Source: Streptomyces fungicidicus (GTDB lineage: Bacteria > Actinomycetota > Actinomycetes > Streptomycetales > Streptomycetaceae). Taken from it: a DNA stretch of 64,000 nt. The number at the start of each line of letters is the position of its first letter. Within the stretch, counting starts at the first letter, position 1. This document shows, one piece after another, positions 16,259 through 25,750 of the stretch. The notes under the pieces were generated by a model, which made no database searches, was not told the origin of the DNA, and saw nothing but the letters and a program-made list of their open reading frames with translations. The translations under genes and the position numbers were made by a program. The DNA lies in the NCBI RefSeq assembly GCF_003665435.1, contig NZ_CP023408.1, positions 186,001 to 250,000 of the forward strand, written 5' to 3'.

Positions 16259-17682
16259 GCCACGGCACACGCACCGAGGGGCCGCGCGGGAACGATCCCG
16301 CCGCGGCCCGGCGGCACGCCGTCGTGGTCGGCGGCGGACTGGCCGGCGTCACCGCCGCGCTCGCGCTCGCCGACGCCGGAGTGCGCGTCACCCTGCTCGA
16401 GGGCCGCCCCCGCCTGGGCGGGCTCGCCTTCTCCTTCCGGCGCGGCGACCTGACCGTCGACAACGGCCAGCACGTGTACCTGCGCTGCTGCACCGCCTAC
16501 CGCTGGTTCCTCGACCGGATCGGCGGCGCGGCGCTGGCCCCGCTGCAGGACCGCCTCGACGTGCCCGTGGTCGACCTCGCCCGCCCCGAGGGGCGGCGGC
16601 TCGGCAGGCTGCGGCGCGACGCGCTGCCCGTACCCCTGCACCTGGGGCGCGGCCTCGCCACGTATCCGCACCTCTCGCTCGCCGACCGGGCCAGGACGGC
16701 CTGGGCCGCGCTCGCGCTGAAGGGGCTCGACCTCGCCGATCCGTCCCTGGACGACCAGGACTTCGGCAGCTGGCTGACCGCGCACGGCCAGTCGGCGCGC
16801 GCCGTCGAGGCCCTCTGGGACCTGGTCGGGGTCGCCACCCTCAACGCGGTCGCGGGCGACACGTCCCTGGCGCTCGCCGCGATGGTGTTCAAGACCGGTC
16901 TATTGTCCGACCCCTCGGCGGCCGACATCGGCTGGGCCCGGGTGCCGCTGGGCGACCTGCACGACCGGCTCGCCCGCGAGGCGCTCGACGCCGGGGGCGT
17001 GCGCACCGAGGTCCGCACCCGGGTCACCTCCGTCTCGGTGAACGGCGACGGGGGGTGGAACGTCCAGGTGCCCGGCGAGACGATCACCGCCGACGCCGTC
17101 GTCCTCGCCGTACCGCAGCGCGAGGCCCACGACCTGCTGCCCGCGGGCGCCCTCGACGCCCCCGGGCGGCTGCTCGGCATCGGCACCGCGCCCATCCTCA
17201 ACATCCACGTCGTCTACGACCGCACGGTGCTCGCCCGGCCGTTCTTCGCGGCCCTCGGCACCCCCGTGCAGTGGGTCTTCGACCGCACCGACGCCTCCGG
17301 GCTGCAGCGGGGCCAGTACCTCGCGCTGTCCCAGTCGGTCGCCCAGAACGACATCGACGAGCCCGTCGCCGTGCTCCGCGAGCGGTACCTGCCCGAACTG
17401 CGCCGGCTGTTGCCGCGCACCCGCGACGCCCGCGTGGAGGACTTCTTCGTCACCCGGGAGCGCACCGCCACCTTCGCCCCCGCCCCCGGCGTCGGACGCC
17501 TCAGGCCCGGCGCCCGCACCAAGGCACCCGGCCTGTACCTGGCCGGCGCGTGGACCGCCACCGGGTGGCCCGCGACCATGGAGAGTGCGGTCCGCAGCGG
17601 CGTCGGCGCGGCCGACGCCGCGCTGGGCGCCCTGGGCCGGCCCCGCCCCCGCCGTCTCTTCGCACTAGAGGAGGCGGCCTGA
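16255..17682 (+). CDS. hpnE: Hydroxysqualene dehydroxylase HpnE
   Basis: The 475-aa FAD-dependent amine-oxidase/phytoene-desaturase-like protein has the dinucleotide loop VVVGGGLAGVTAALA at about residue 22, then LLEGRPRLGGLAFSF and DNGQHVYLRCC. The C-terminal FAD contact is LYLAGAWTATGWPATMESAV. It removes the hydroxyl of hydroxysqualene to yield squalene, completing the HpnCDE route. The Gly-rich start is preceded by 20 variable residues. Its TGA overlaps an ATG at 17682 (TGATG) for the next gene. A CTA-TTG pair of rare leucine codons occurs near 16901. Confidence 0.93.
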   Translation: MSHGTRTEGPRGNDPAAARRHAVVVGGGLAGVTAALALADAGVRVTLLEGRPRLGGLAFSFRRGDLTVDNGQHVYLRCCTAYRWFLDRIGGAALAPLQDRLDVPVVDLARPEGRRLGRLRRDALPVPLHLGRGLATYPHLSLADRARTAWAALALKGLDLADPSLDDQDFGSWLTAHGQSARAVEALWDLVGVATLNAVAGDTSLALAAMVFKTGLLSDPSAADIGWARVPLGDLHDRLAREALDAGGVRTEVRTRVTSVSVNGDGGWNVQVPGETITADAVVLAVPQREAHDLLPAGALDAPGRLLGIGTAPILNIHVVYDRTVLARPFFAALGTPVQWVFDRTDASGLQRGQYLALSQSVAQNDIDEPVAVLRERYLPELRRLLPRTRDARVEDFFVTRERTATFAPAPGVGRLRPGARTKAPGLYLAGAWTATGWPATMESAVRSGVGAADAALGALGRPRPRRLFALEEAA

Positions 17683-17744
17683 TGCCGCACGGCAGCGGCG
17701 CGGCAGGTTCCCGCGCTTCCGGTACCGCAACAAGAGGAGAGACT

Positions 17745-18818
17745 GTGCCCACTGTGCCCCCGGCCTCGCAGGCCGCTCGAAGGACCGCGGTGGACGTGTC
17801 CGCGCTCCTGGAGCGCGGCCGGACCCTGGCCACGCCGGTACTGCGGGCGGCCGTCGACCGCCTGGCACCTCCCATGGACACGGTCGCCGCCTACCACTTC
17901 GGCTGGATCGACGCCGCGGGCCGGCCCGCCGACGGCGACGGCGGCAAGGCCGTGCGCCCCGCCCTGGCCGTGCTGTCCGCCGAGGTCACCGGGGCGGCCC
18001 CGGAGACCGGTGTCCCCGGCGCGGTCGCCGTCGAACTGGTGCACAACTTCTCGCTGCTGCACGACGACCTGATGGACGGCGACGAGCAGCGCCGGCACCG
18101 CGACACCGTCTGGAAGGTGCACGGCCCCGCCCAGGCCATCCTGGTCGGCGACGCCCTGTTCGCCCTGGCCAACGAGGTGCTGCTGGAGCTCGGCAGCGTC
18201 GAGGCGGGCCGCGCCACCCGCCGGCTGACCGCCGCCAGCCGCGCCCTCATCGACGGCCAGGCCCAGGACATCTCCTACGAGCACCGCGACCGGGTCAGCG
18301 TCGAGGAGTGCCTGGAGATGGAGGGCAACAAGACCGGTGCCCTGCTCGCCTGCGCCAGCTCCATCGGCGCGGTGCTCGGCGGCGCGGACGACCGCACCGC
18401 CGACGCGCTGGAGAGGTACGGCTACCACCTCGGCCTCGCCTTCCAGGCCGTCGACGACCTCCTCGGCATCTGGGGAGACCCGGAGGCCACCGGCAAGCAG
18501 ACCTGGAGCGACCTGCGCCAGCGCAAGAAGTCCCTCCCGGTGGTGGCCGCGCTCGCGGCGGGCGGCCCCGCCTCCGAACGGCTCGGCGAGATCCTCGCCG
18601 CCGACGCCAAGAGCAGCGACTTCGCGAACTTCTCCGAGGAGGAGTTCGCGGCCCGTGCCGCCCTCATCGAGGAGGCCGGCGGCCGCGACTGGACCGCCGG
18701 CGAGGCACGCCGTCAGCACACCATCGCCATCGAGGCCCTCGACATCGTGGACATGCCCGGCCAGGTGCGGGAACGGTTCACGGCGCTCGCGGACTTCGTC
18801 GTCGTACGAAAGAGATGA
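17745..18818 (+). CDS. Polyprenyl diphosphate synthase (farnesyl-type)
   Basis: A 357-aa all-helical isoprenyl synthase. The first Asp-rich motif is LLHDDLMDGDEQRR, the second is FQAVDDLLGIWGDPEATGK, and GGKAVRPALAVL is the substrate lysine-arginine region. The residues before the first motif are small, and in this operon the product is most likely farnesyl diphosphate for HpnD. AGAGGAGAG precedes the GTG at 17745 (VPTVPPASQ); an ATG at 17682 overlapping the hpnE stop is also served by a GAGGAGG and would add 21 residues. Both starts may be used. A 119-bp gap separates it from shc. Confidence 0.92.
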   Translation: MPTVPPASQAARRTAVDVSALLERGRTLATPVLRAAVDRLAPPMDTVAAYHFGWIDAAGRPADGDGGKAVRPALAVLSAEVTGAAPETGVPGAVAVELVHNFSLLHDDLMDGDEQRRHRDTVWKVHGPAQAILVGDALFALANEVLLELGSVEAGRATRRLTAASRALIDGQAQDISYEHRDRVSVEECLEMEGNKTGALLACASSIGAVLGGADDRTADALERYGYHLGLAFQAVDDLLGIWGDPEATGKQTWSDLRQRKKSLPVVAALAAGGPASERLGEILAADAKSSDFANFSEEEFAARAALIEEAGGRDWTAGEARRQHTIAIEALDIVDMPGQVRERFTALADFVVVRKR

Positions 18819-18937
18819 TCACTATCGGTCGAATAGCCCTCGCTTAGTCGCCGGCCGGTGTTGCGGGGATAACGGCACCGGCCGACGGCGGACCCACAGC
18901 AGACGCACCATTTGCAGGACTGCACGAAGGGGAAGCC

Positions 18938-20980
18938 ATGACAGCGACGACCGACGGAAGCACCGGGGCGGCCCTGCCGCCCCGCGTGACCGCGGCCAGC
19001 GAAAACGACACCGACATCCCCGAGGCGGCCGGGGTTCCCGACATCGCCGCCCACGCCATGCGGCGCGCCACCGACTTCCTGCTGTCCCGGCAGGACGACC
19101 AGGGCTGGTGGAAGGGCGACCTCGAGACCAACGTCACGATGGACGCCGAGGACCTGCTGCTGCGCCAGTTCCTCGGCATCCGCGACGAGGACACCACCCG
19201 GGCCGCCGCCCTGTTCATCCGCGGGGAGCAACGCGAGGACGGCACCTGGGCCACCTTCCACGGCGGGCCCGGCGAACTCTCCACCACCATCGAGGCGTAC
19301 GTCGCCCTGCGGCTGGCCGGCGACCCGCCCGAGGCCCCGCACATGGCCCGCGCCTCCGCCTGGATCCGCGAGCGCGGCGGCATCGCCGCCGCCCGGGTCT
19401 TCACCCGCATCTGGCTGGCCCTGTTCGGCTGGTGGAAGTGGGAGGACCTGCCCGAACTCCCGCCCGAGCTGATCTGGTTCCCGTCCTGGGTGCCGCTCAA
19501 CATCTACGACTTCGGCTGCTGGGCCCGGCAGACCATCGTCCCGCTGACGATCGTCTCCGCCAAACGGCCGGTGCGCCCCGCGCCGTTCCCGCTGGACGAA
19601 CTGCACACCGATCCGCGCCGGCCCAGACCTCCGCGGCCGCACGCCCCGCCGAACACCTGGGACGGCGCCTTCCAGCGGCTGGACAGAGCCCTGCACGCCC
19701 TGCGCAGGGCGGTCCCGCGCCGGGTGCGCCAAGCCGCCATGAACGCCGCCGCCCGCTGGATCATCGAACGGCAGGAGAACGACGGCTGCTGGGGCGGCAT
19801 CCAGCCCCCGGCCGTCTACTCGGTCATCGCGCTGCACCTGCTCGGCTACGACCTGCGGCACCCGGTGATGCGCGCGGGCCTGGAGTCGCTCGACCGCTTC
19901 GCCGTGTGGCGCGAGGACGGGGCCCGGATGATCGAGGCCTGTCAGTCCCCGGTGTGGGACACCTGCCTGGCGGCCATCGCGCTCGCCGACGCCGGCCTGC
20001 CCGCCGACCACCCGAGCCTGGTCAAGGCCGCCGACTGGATGCTCGGCGAGCAGATCGTGCGGCCCGGTGACTGGTCCGTGCGCCGGCCCCATCTGCCGCC
20101 CGGCGGCTGGGCGTTCGAGTTCCACAACGACAACTACCCCGACATCGACGACACCGCCGAGGTGGTCCTCGCACTGCGCCGGGTCAGACACCACGACCCC
20201 GAGCGGATGGACAGCGCGATCGGGCGCGGGGTCCGCTGGAGCCTCGGCATGCAGTCGAAGAACGGCGCCTGGGGCGCCTTCGACGTCGACAACACCAGCC
20301 CGTTCCCCAACCGCCTCCCGTTCTGCGACTTCGGCGAGGTCATCGACCCCCCGTCGGCCGATGTCACCGCGCACGTCGTGGAGATGCTCGCCGTCGAGGG
20401 ACTCGCCCACGACCCGCGCACCCGGCGCGGCATTCAGTGGCTGCTCGCCGAACAGGAGCCGGACGGCTCCTGGTTCGGACGCTGGGGCGTCAACTACCTC
20501 TACGGCACCGGCTCCGTCGTCCCCGCCCTGGCCGCGGCCGGGATCCCCGGCTCGCACCCGGCTGTCCGGCGGGCCGTGGCATGGCTGGAGAAGGTGCAGA
20601 ACGACGACGGCGGCTGGGGCGAGGACCTGCGCTCCTACCGCCACGTCCGGGAGTGGAGCGGCCGGGGGGCCTCGACCGCCTCGCAGACCGCCTGGGCGCT
20701 GATGGCGCTGCTGGCGGCGGGGGAGAGGGACTCCGGGGCCGTCGAGCGCGGCGTCGCGTGGCTGGCGGCCACCCAGCGCGAGGACGGCTCCTGGGACGAG
20801 CCGTACTTCACCGGCACCGGCTTCCCCTGGGACTTCTCCATCAACTACCACCTCTACCGGCAGGTCTTCCCGCTCACCGCGCTCGGCCGCTATGTGCACG
20901 GGGAACCCTTCAGCAAGAAGCAGACCGCGGCGAGGAACGGGTCCGCGCAGCCGCTCGCCGGGGTGAAGGGAAGCCGATGA
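18938..20980 (+). CDS. shc: Squalene-hopene cyclase
   Basis: The 680-aa class II terpene cyclase is a full-length family member. The protonating DxDD motif is in YPDIDDTAEVVLAL (about residue 400). QW repeats recur along the chain: QDDQGWW, QREDGTW, QENDGCW, QSKNGAW, QEPDGSW, QNDDGGW and QREDGSW. It is a monotopic membrane enzyme that folds squalene into hopene/hopanol. GAAGGGGAAG precedes the ATG. A Pro-rich insertion near residues 222-245 (RRPRPPRPHAPP) is a surface loop. It overlaps hpnG by 4 bp, so cyclisation and side-chain genes are coupled. Confidence 0.97.
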   Translation: MTATTDGSTGAALPPRVTAASENDTDIPEAAGVPDIAAHAMRRATDFLLSRQDDQGWWKGDLETNVTMDAEDLLLRQFLGIRDEDTTRAAALFIRGEQREDGTWATFHGGPGELSTTIEAYVALRLAGDPPEAPHMARASAWIRERGGIAAARVFTRIWLALFGWWKWEDLPELPPELIWFPSWVPLNIYDFGCWARQTIVPLTIVSAKRPVRPAPFPLDELHTDPRRPRPPRPHAPPNTWDGAFQRLDRALHALRRAVPRRVRQAAMNAAARWIIERQENDGCWGGIQPPAVYSVIALHLLGYDLRHPVMRAGLESLDRFAVWREDGARMIEACQSPVWDTCLAAIALADAGLPADHPSLVKAADWMLGEQIVRPGDWSVRRPHLPPGGWAFEFHNDNYPDIDDTAEVVLALRRVRHHDPERMDSAIGRGVRWSLGMQSKNGAWGAFDVDNTSPFPNRLPFCDFGEVIDPPSADVTAHVVEMLAVEGLAHDPRTRRGIQWLLAEQEPDGSWFGRWGVNYLYGTGSVVPALAAAGIPGSHPAVRRAVAWLEKVQNDDGGWGEDLRSYRHVREWSGRGASTASQTAWALMALLAAGERDSGAVERGVAWLAATQREDGSWDEPYFTGTGFPWDFSINYHLYRQVFPLTALGRYVHGEPFSKKQTAARNGSAQPLAGVKGSR

Positions 20981-21618
20981 GCCCCCGGCCCGCCCCGGCC
21001 CCGCTGCTGATCGCCTGCGCGCTCGGCATCGAGCAGCTCGCCCTGCGCAGGCGTGAGCACGGCACCCCGGGCGGGCCGGTCACCGTGCTGCGCACGGGCA
21101 TGGGGCCGGCGGCGGCCGAGCGCTCCGTCACCCGGATGCTCGCCGATCCGGCCCTGGGCGGGGCGGCCGTCCTCGCCACCGGCTTCTGCGCGGGACTCGC
21201 CCCCGGGATGCACCCCGGCGACCTGGTCGTCGCCGGGGAGACCCGGGACCCGCGCGGAAGCGTCCCCTGCGCGGGAACCGAACTGCTGGTGAAGGAGCTG
21301 GTGCGCACGGTGCCCGGACGCACCGTCCACACCGGGCCGCTCACCGGCTCCGACCACGTCGTCCGCGGTCACGAACGGTCCGCCCTGCTCGCCACCGGCG
21401 CGATCGCGGCCGACATGGAATCCGCGGCCACGCTGCTGGCCGCCGTCCGGACGGGCGAACGCCCGGTTGCGGCCGTCCGGGTGGTCGTGGACGCTCCTGA
21501 ACACGAACTCGTCCGCATCGGCACGGTGCGCGGTGGAATATCGGCTTTCCGTGTCCTTCGTTCCGTCCTTCCGGCTTTCTATGAATGGCACCGTTCCCTG
21601 CTGCTCCCCCGGAGGTGA
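20977..21618 (+). CDS. hpnG: Adenosylhopane nucleosidase/phosphorylase HpnG
   Basis: A 213-aa protein of the purine nucleoside phosphorylase/MTA-SAH nucleosidase superfamily. The start LLIACALGIEQLALR, the central GFCAGLAPGMHPGDLVVAGE and the ribose-binding AADMESAATL are visible. In hopanoid producers HpnG removes adenine from adenosylhopane to give ribosylhopane. The ATG overlaps the shc stop and hpnH follows after 5 bp. It carries no export signal. Confidence 0.9.
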   Translation: MSPRPAPAPLLIACALGIEQLALRRREHGTPGGPVTVLRTGMGPAAAERSVTRMLADPALGGAAVLATGFCAGLAPGMHPGDLVVAGETRDPRGSVPCAGTELLVKELVRTVPGRTVHTGPLTGSDHVVRGHERSALLATGAIAADMESAATLLAAVRTGERPVAAVRVVVDAPEHELVRIGTVRGGISAFRVLRSVLPAFYEWHRSLLLPRR

Positions 21619-21623
21619 GCCAG

Positions 21624-22646
21624 ATGGCCATGCCGCTGCGTCAGTCCATCAAGGTCGCTACCTACTTGGCCGAACAGAAGCTCCGCAGGCGGGACAAGTT
21701 CCCGCTGATCGTCGAACTGGAACCGCTCTTCGCCTGCAACCTTAAGTGCGAGGGGTGCGGCAAGATCCAGCACCCGGCAGGGGTGCTCAAGCAGCGGATG
21801 CCCGTCGCGCAGGCCGTGGGCGCGGTACTGGAGTCCGGCGCCCCGATGGTGTCGATCGCCGGCGGCGAACCCCTGATGCACCCGCAGATCGACGAGATCG
21901 TGCGTCAGCTGGTGGCCAGGCGCAAGTACGTCTTCCTGTGCACCAACGCCCTGCTCATGCGCAAGAAGATGGACCGGTTCACCCCGTCGCCCTACTTCGC
22001 GTTCGCCGTGCACATCGACGGCCTGCGGGAGCGGCACGACGAGTCCGTGGCGAAGGAGGGCGTGTTCGACGAGGCCGTGGAGGCGATCAAGGAGGCCAAG
22101 CGCCGCGGCTTCCGGGTCACCACCAACTCCACCTTCTTCAACACCGACACCCCGCAGACCGTCGTCGAGGTGCTCAACTACCTCAACGACGACCTCAAGG
22201 TCGACGAGATGATGATCTCGCCCGCCTACGCCTACGAGAAGGCCCCCGACCAGGAGCACTTCCTGGGCGTGGAGCAGACCCGCGAGCTGTTCAGGAAGGC
22301 CTTCGCCGGGGGCAACCGGAGCCGCTGGCGGCTGAACCACTCCCCGCTGTTCCTGGACTTCCTGGAGGGGAAGGTCGACTTCCCCTGCACCGCGTGGGCG
22401 ATCCCGAACTACTCGCTCTTCGGCTGGCAGCGCCCCTGCTACCTGATGAGCGACGGGTACGTGCCGACGTACCGGGAGCTGATCGAGGACACCGACTGGG
22501 ACCAGTACGGCCGGGGCAAGGACCCGCGCTGCGCCAACTGCATGGCGCACTGCGGCTACGAGCCCACCGCCGTCCTCGCCACCATGGGCTCCCTGAAGGA
22601 GTCGCTGCGCGCCATGCGCGAGACCGTCTCGGGAAACCGGGAGTGA
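21624..22646 (+). CDS. hpnH: Radical SAM adenosylhopane synthase HpnH
   Basis: The 340-aa radical SAM enzyme joins the 5'-deoxyadenosyl moiety to diploptene, the first step of extended hopanoids. The 4Fe-4S cluster motif CNLKCEGC starts at about residue 37, with SIAGGEPLMH as the SAM-binding loop. The C-terminal region has further cysteines (CANCMAHCGYEPTA) of a SPASM-like tail. A GGAGGTGAG lies just before the ATG at 21624; an open extension to 21585 lies inside hpnG and is not used. Four bases separate it from ispG. Confidence 0.95.
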   Translation: MAMPLRQSIKVATYLAEQKLRRRDKFPLIVELEPLFACNLKCEGCGKIQHPAGVLKQRMPVAQAVGAVLESGAPMVSIAGGEPLMHPQIDEIVRQLVARRKYVFLCTNALLMRKKMDRFTPSPYFAFAVHIDGLRERHDESVAKEGVFDEAVEAIKEAKRRGFRVTTNSTFFNTDTPQTVVEVLNYLNDDLKVDEMMISPAYAYEKAPDQEHFLGVEQTRELFRKAFAGGNRSRWRLNHSPLFLDFLEGKVDFPCTAWAIPNYSLFGWQRPCYLMSDGYVPTYRELIEDTDWDQYGRGKDPRCANCMAHCGYEPTAVLATMGSLKESLRAMRETVSGNRE

Positions 22647-22650
22647 GGCC

Positions 22651-23808
22651 GTGACCGCTGTCTCCCTCGGGATTCCCGGGGTGCCCCTGCCGCCGCTCGC
22701 CGAGCGGCGCGCGTCGCGGCGGATCCAGGTCGGACCCGTCGCGGTGGGCGGCGGGGCCCCGGTGTCCGTGCAGTCGATGACGACCACGCGTACGTCCGAC
22801 GTGGGGGCGACCCTCCAGCAGATCGCCGAGCTGACCGCCTCCGGGTGCCAGATCGTGCGGGTCGCCTGTCCCACGCAGGACGACGCCGACGCGCTCGCGA
22901 CCATCGCCCGCAAGTCGCAGATCCCGGTGATCGCCGACATCCACTTCCAGCCCAAGTACGTCTTCGCGGCGATCGAGGCCGGCTGCGCGGCCGTACGGGT
23001 GAACCCGGGCAACATCAAGCAGTTCGACGACAAGGTCAAGGAGATCGCCAAGGCGGCCAAGGACCACGGCACCCCGATCCGCATCGGTGTGAACGCCGGA
23101 TCGCTGGACCGGCGGCTGCTGGAGAAGTACGGCAGGGCCACCCCGGAGGCGCTCGTCGAGTCGGCCCTGTGGGAGGCGTCGCTCTTCGAGGAGCACGGCT
23201 TCCGGGACATCAAGATCTCCGTGAAGCACAACGACCCGGTGGTGATGGTCGAGGCCTACCGCCGGCTCGCCGCCCGGTGCGACTACCCGCTGCACCTCGG
23301 GGTGACGGAGGCGGGCCCCGCCTTCCAGGGCACCGTCAAGTCGGCGGTCGCCTTCGGGGCGCTGCTTTCGCAGGGCATCGGCGACACCATCCGGGTGTCG
23401 CTGTCCGCGCCGCCGGTCGAGGAGGTCAAGGTCGGCATCCAGATCCTGGAGTCGCTGAACCTGCGTCAGCGGCGGCTGGAGATCGTCTCCTGCCCGTCCT
23501 GCGGGCGTGCCCAGGTCGACGTCTACAAGCTCGCCGAGGAGGTCACGGCCGGCCTGGAGGGCATGGAGGTCCCGCTGCGGGTGGCCGTCATGGGCTGTGT
23601 GGTGAACGGGCCCGGCGAGGCCCGCGAGGCCGACCTCGGCGTCGCCTCCGGCAACGGCAAGGGGCAGATCTTCGTGAAGGGCGAGGTCATCAAGACCGTC
23701 CCCGAGTCGAAGATCGTGGAGACGCTGATCGAGGAGGCGATGAAGATCGCCGCGCAGATGGAGAAGGACGGCATCGCGTCGGGGGAGCCGGCCGTCACCG
23801 TGAGCTGA
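22651..23808 (+). CDS. ispG: 4-hydroxy-3-methylbut-2-enyl diphosphate synthase
   Basis: A 385-aa IspG/GcpE protein of the two-domain bacterial type. The TIM-barrel start is VSVQSMTTTRTSDV; the 4Fe-4S ligands are in SCPSCGRAQVD and AVMGCVVNGPGEA. It converts MEcPP to HMBPP, the penultimate MEP step. The GTG at 22651 follows hpnH by 4 bp. Streptomyces usually has another ispG in its MEP locus, so this one is probably a dedicated second copy that raises precursor flow when hopanoids are made. Confidence 0.96.
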   Translation: MTAVSLGIPGVPLPPLAERRASRRIQVGPVAVGGGAPVSVQSMTTTRTSDVGATLQQIAELTASGCQIVRVACPTQDDADALATIARKSQIPVIADIHFQPKYVFAAIEAGCAAVRVNPGNIKQFDDKVKEIAKAAKDHGTPIRIGVNAGSLDRRLLEKYGRATPEALVESALWEASLFEEHGFRDIKISVKHNDPVVMVEAYRRLAARCDYPLHLGVTEAGPAFQGTVKSAVAFGALLSQGIGDTIRVSLSAPPVEEVKVGIQILESLNLRQRRLEIVSCPSCGRAQVDVYKLAEEVTAGLEGMEVPLRVAVMGCVVNGPGEAREADLGVASGNGKGQIFVKGEVIKTVPESKIVETLIEEAMKIAAQMEKDGIASGEPAVTVS

Positions 23809-23836
23809 ACAGCACGGAACCGAAGGGGGCCCGAGC

Positions 23837-25750
23837 GTGACGATTCTGGAGAGCATTCGGCAACCACGTGACCTGAAGGCGCTGTCCGAGGCGCAACTCG
23901 GTGAACTGTCCCATGAGATCCGGGAGTTCCTGGTGCACGCGGTGGCCAGGACCGGCGGCCACCTCGGACCCAATCTGGGAGTGGTGGAACTCACCGTCGC
24001 CCTGCACCGGGTCTTCGAGTCGCCCGTCGACCGCATCCTGTGGGACACCGGCCACCAGAGCTATGTGCACAAACTCCTGACCGGGCGTCAGGACTTCTCC
24101 AAACTGCGCGGCAAGGGCGGCCTGTCCGGCTATCCCTCCCGCGAGGAGTCCGAGCACGACGTCATCGAGAACAGCCACGCCTCGACGGCCCTCGGCTGGG
24201 CCGACGGCCTCGCCAAGGCCCGCCGGGTGCGGGGGGAGAAGGGCCATGTCGTCGCGGTGATCGGCGACGGCGCCCTCACCGGAGGGATGGCCTGGGAGGC
24301 GCTCAACAACATCGCCGCCGCCAAGGACCGGCCGCTGATCGTCGTCGTCAACGACAACGAGCGCTCCTACGCCCCCACCATCGGCGGGCTCGCCAACCAC
24401 CTCGCGACCCTGCGCACCACGGACGGCTACGAACGGGTGCTGGCCTGGGGAAAGCACGTGCTCCAGCGCACACCCGTGGTCGGCGCAACACTGTACGAGG
24501 CGCTGCACGGCGCGAAGAAGGGCTTCAAGGACGCCTTCGCGCCGCAGGGCCTCTTCGAGGACCTCGGCCTGAAGTACCTGGGCCCGATCGACGGCCACGA
24601 CATCAAGGCCGTGGAGTCCGCGCTGCGCCGCGCCAAACGCTTCCACGGCCCCGTCCTCGTCCACTGCCTCACCGAGAAGGGCCGCGGCTACGAACCCGCC
24701 CTCGCCCACGAGGAGGACCACTTCCACACCGTCGGCGTGATGGACCCGCTGACCTGCGCGCCCCTCGCCCCGTCCGGCGGGCCGTCCTGGACCTCCGTCT
24801 TCGGCGAGGAGATCGTCCGGATCGGCGAGGAACGCGACGACGTGGTCGCCATGACGGCCGCCATGCTGCGTCCGGTGGGCCTCGGCCCCTTCGCCGAGCG
24901 GTTCCCGGACCGGGTGTGGGACGTCGGCATCGCCGAACAGCACGCGGCCGTGTCCGCGGCGGGCCTGGCGACCGGCGGACTGCACCCCGTCGTCGCCGTC
25001 TACGCCACCTTCCTCAACCGCGCCTTCGACCAGCTGCTGATGGACGTGGCGCTGCACCGCTGCGGGGTGACCTTCGTCCTGGACCGGGCGGGCGTCACCG
25101 GCGTCGACGGGCCCTCGCACAACGGCATGTGGGACATGTCCGTCCTGCAGGTCGTCCCCGGTCTGCGGATCGCCGCGCCGCGCGACGCCGACCAGCTGCG
25201 CGCCCAGCTGCGCGAGGCGGTCGCCGTCGACGACGCCCCGACCCTGCTGAGGTTCCCGAAGGAGTCGGTGGGCCCGGCGCTGCCGGCACTGGACCGGATC
25301 GGCGGCATGGACGTGCTGCACCGGGCGGTCGCCCCCGAGGTGCTGCTGGTCGCCGTCGGGGTGATGGCACCGGTCTGCCTCCAGGCCGCCGAACTGCTCG
25401 AGGCCCGCGGCATCGGATGCACGGTGGTCGACCCCCGCTGGGTCAAACCCGTCGACCCCGCCCTCCCGCCGCTGGCCGCGGAGCACCGCATGGTGGCCGT
25501 CGTCGAGGACAACAGCCGGGCGGCCGGGGTCGGTTCGGCGGTGGCGCTGGCGCTGGGCGACGCCGGGACCGACGTGCCCGTACGGCGGTTCGGCATCCCC
25601 GAGCAGTTCCTCGCGCACGCCAAACGCGCGGAGGTGCTCGCCGACATCGGTCTCACACCGGTCGAGATCGCCGGACGGATCGGCGCGAGCCTCGCCGTCC
25701 GGGAAGAGCGCGACGCCAAGTCGCCGGACCCACAGGAGCACCAGGCATGA
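23837..25750 (+). CDS. dxs: 1-deoxy-D-xylulose-5-phosphate synthase
   Basis: A 637-aa thiamine-diphosphate enzyme. GGHLGPNLGVVELTVALH and DTGHQSYVHKLLTGR form the N-terminal part, VIGDGALTGGMAWEALNNI is the ThDP/Mg motif (GDG...NN), and GVTGVDGPSHNGMWDMS is the pyrimidine-domain signature. It condenses pyruvate and glyceraldehyde-3-phosphate, the entry step of the MEP pathway. GAAGGGGGCCC lies before the GTG at 23837. It overlaps hpnO by 4 bp (ATGA). As with ispG, this is likely a hopanoid-dedicated paralogue. Confidence 0.96.
   Translation: MTILESIRQPRDLKALSEAQLGELSHEIREFLVHAVARTGGHLGPNLGVVELTVALHRVFESPVDRILWDTGHQSYVHKLLTGRQDFSKLRGKGGLSGYPSREESEHDVIENSHASTALGWADGLAKARRVRGEKGHVVAVIGDGALTGGMAWEALNNIAAAKDRPLIVVVNDNERSYAPTIGGLANHLATLRTTDGYERVLAWGKHVLQRTPVVGATLYEALHGAKKGFKDAFAPQGLFEDLGLKYLGPIDGHDIKAVESALRRAKRFHGPVLVHCLTEKGRGYEPALAHEEDHFHTVGVMDPLTCAPLAPSGGPSWTSVFGEEIVRIGEERDDVVAMTAAMLRPVGLGPFAERFPDRVWDVGIAEQHAAVSAAGLATGGLHPVVAVYATFLNRAFDQLLMDVALHRCGVTFVLDRAGVTGVDGPSHNGMWDMSVLQVVPGLRIAAPRDADQLRAQLREAVAVDDAPTLLRFPKESVGPALPALDRIGGMDVLHRAVAPEVLLVAVGVMAPVCLQAAELLEARGIGCTVVDPRWVKPVDPALPPLAAEHRMVAVVEDNSRAAGVGSAVALALGDAGTDVPVRRFGIPEQFLAHAKRAEVLADIGLTPVEIAGRIGASLAVREERDAKSPDPQEHQA

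Noticed and set aside
18713..20899. 728-codon minus-strand open frame opposite squalene-hopene cyclase
   Set aside because: It is the antisense shadow of a GC-rich gene; the composition is Gly/Val/Arg/Asp-rich with no domain signature, while the plus strand has all cyclase motifs.
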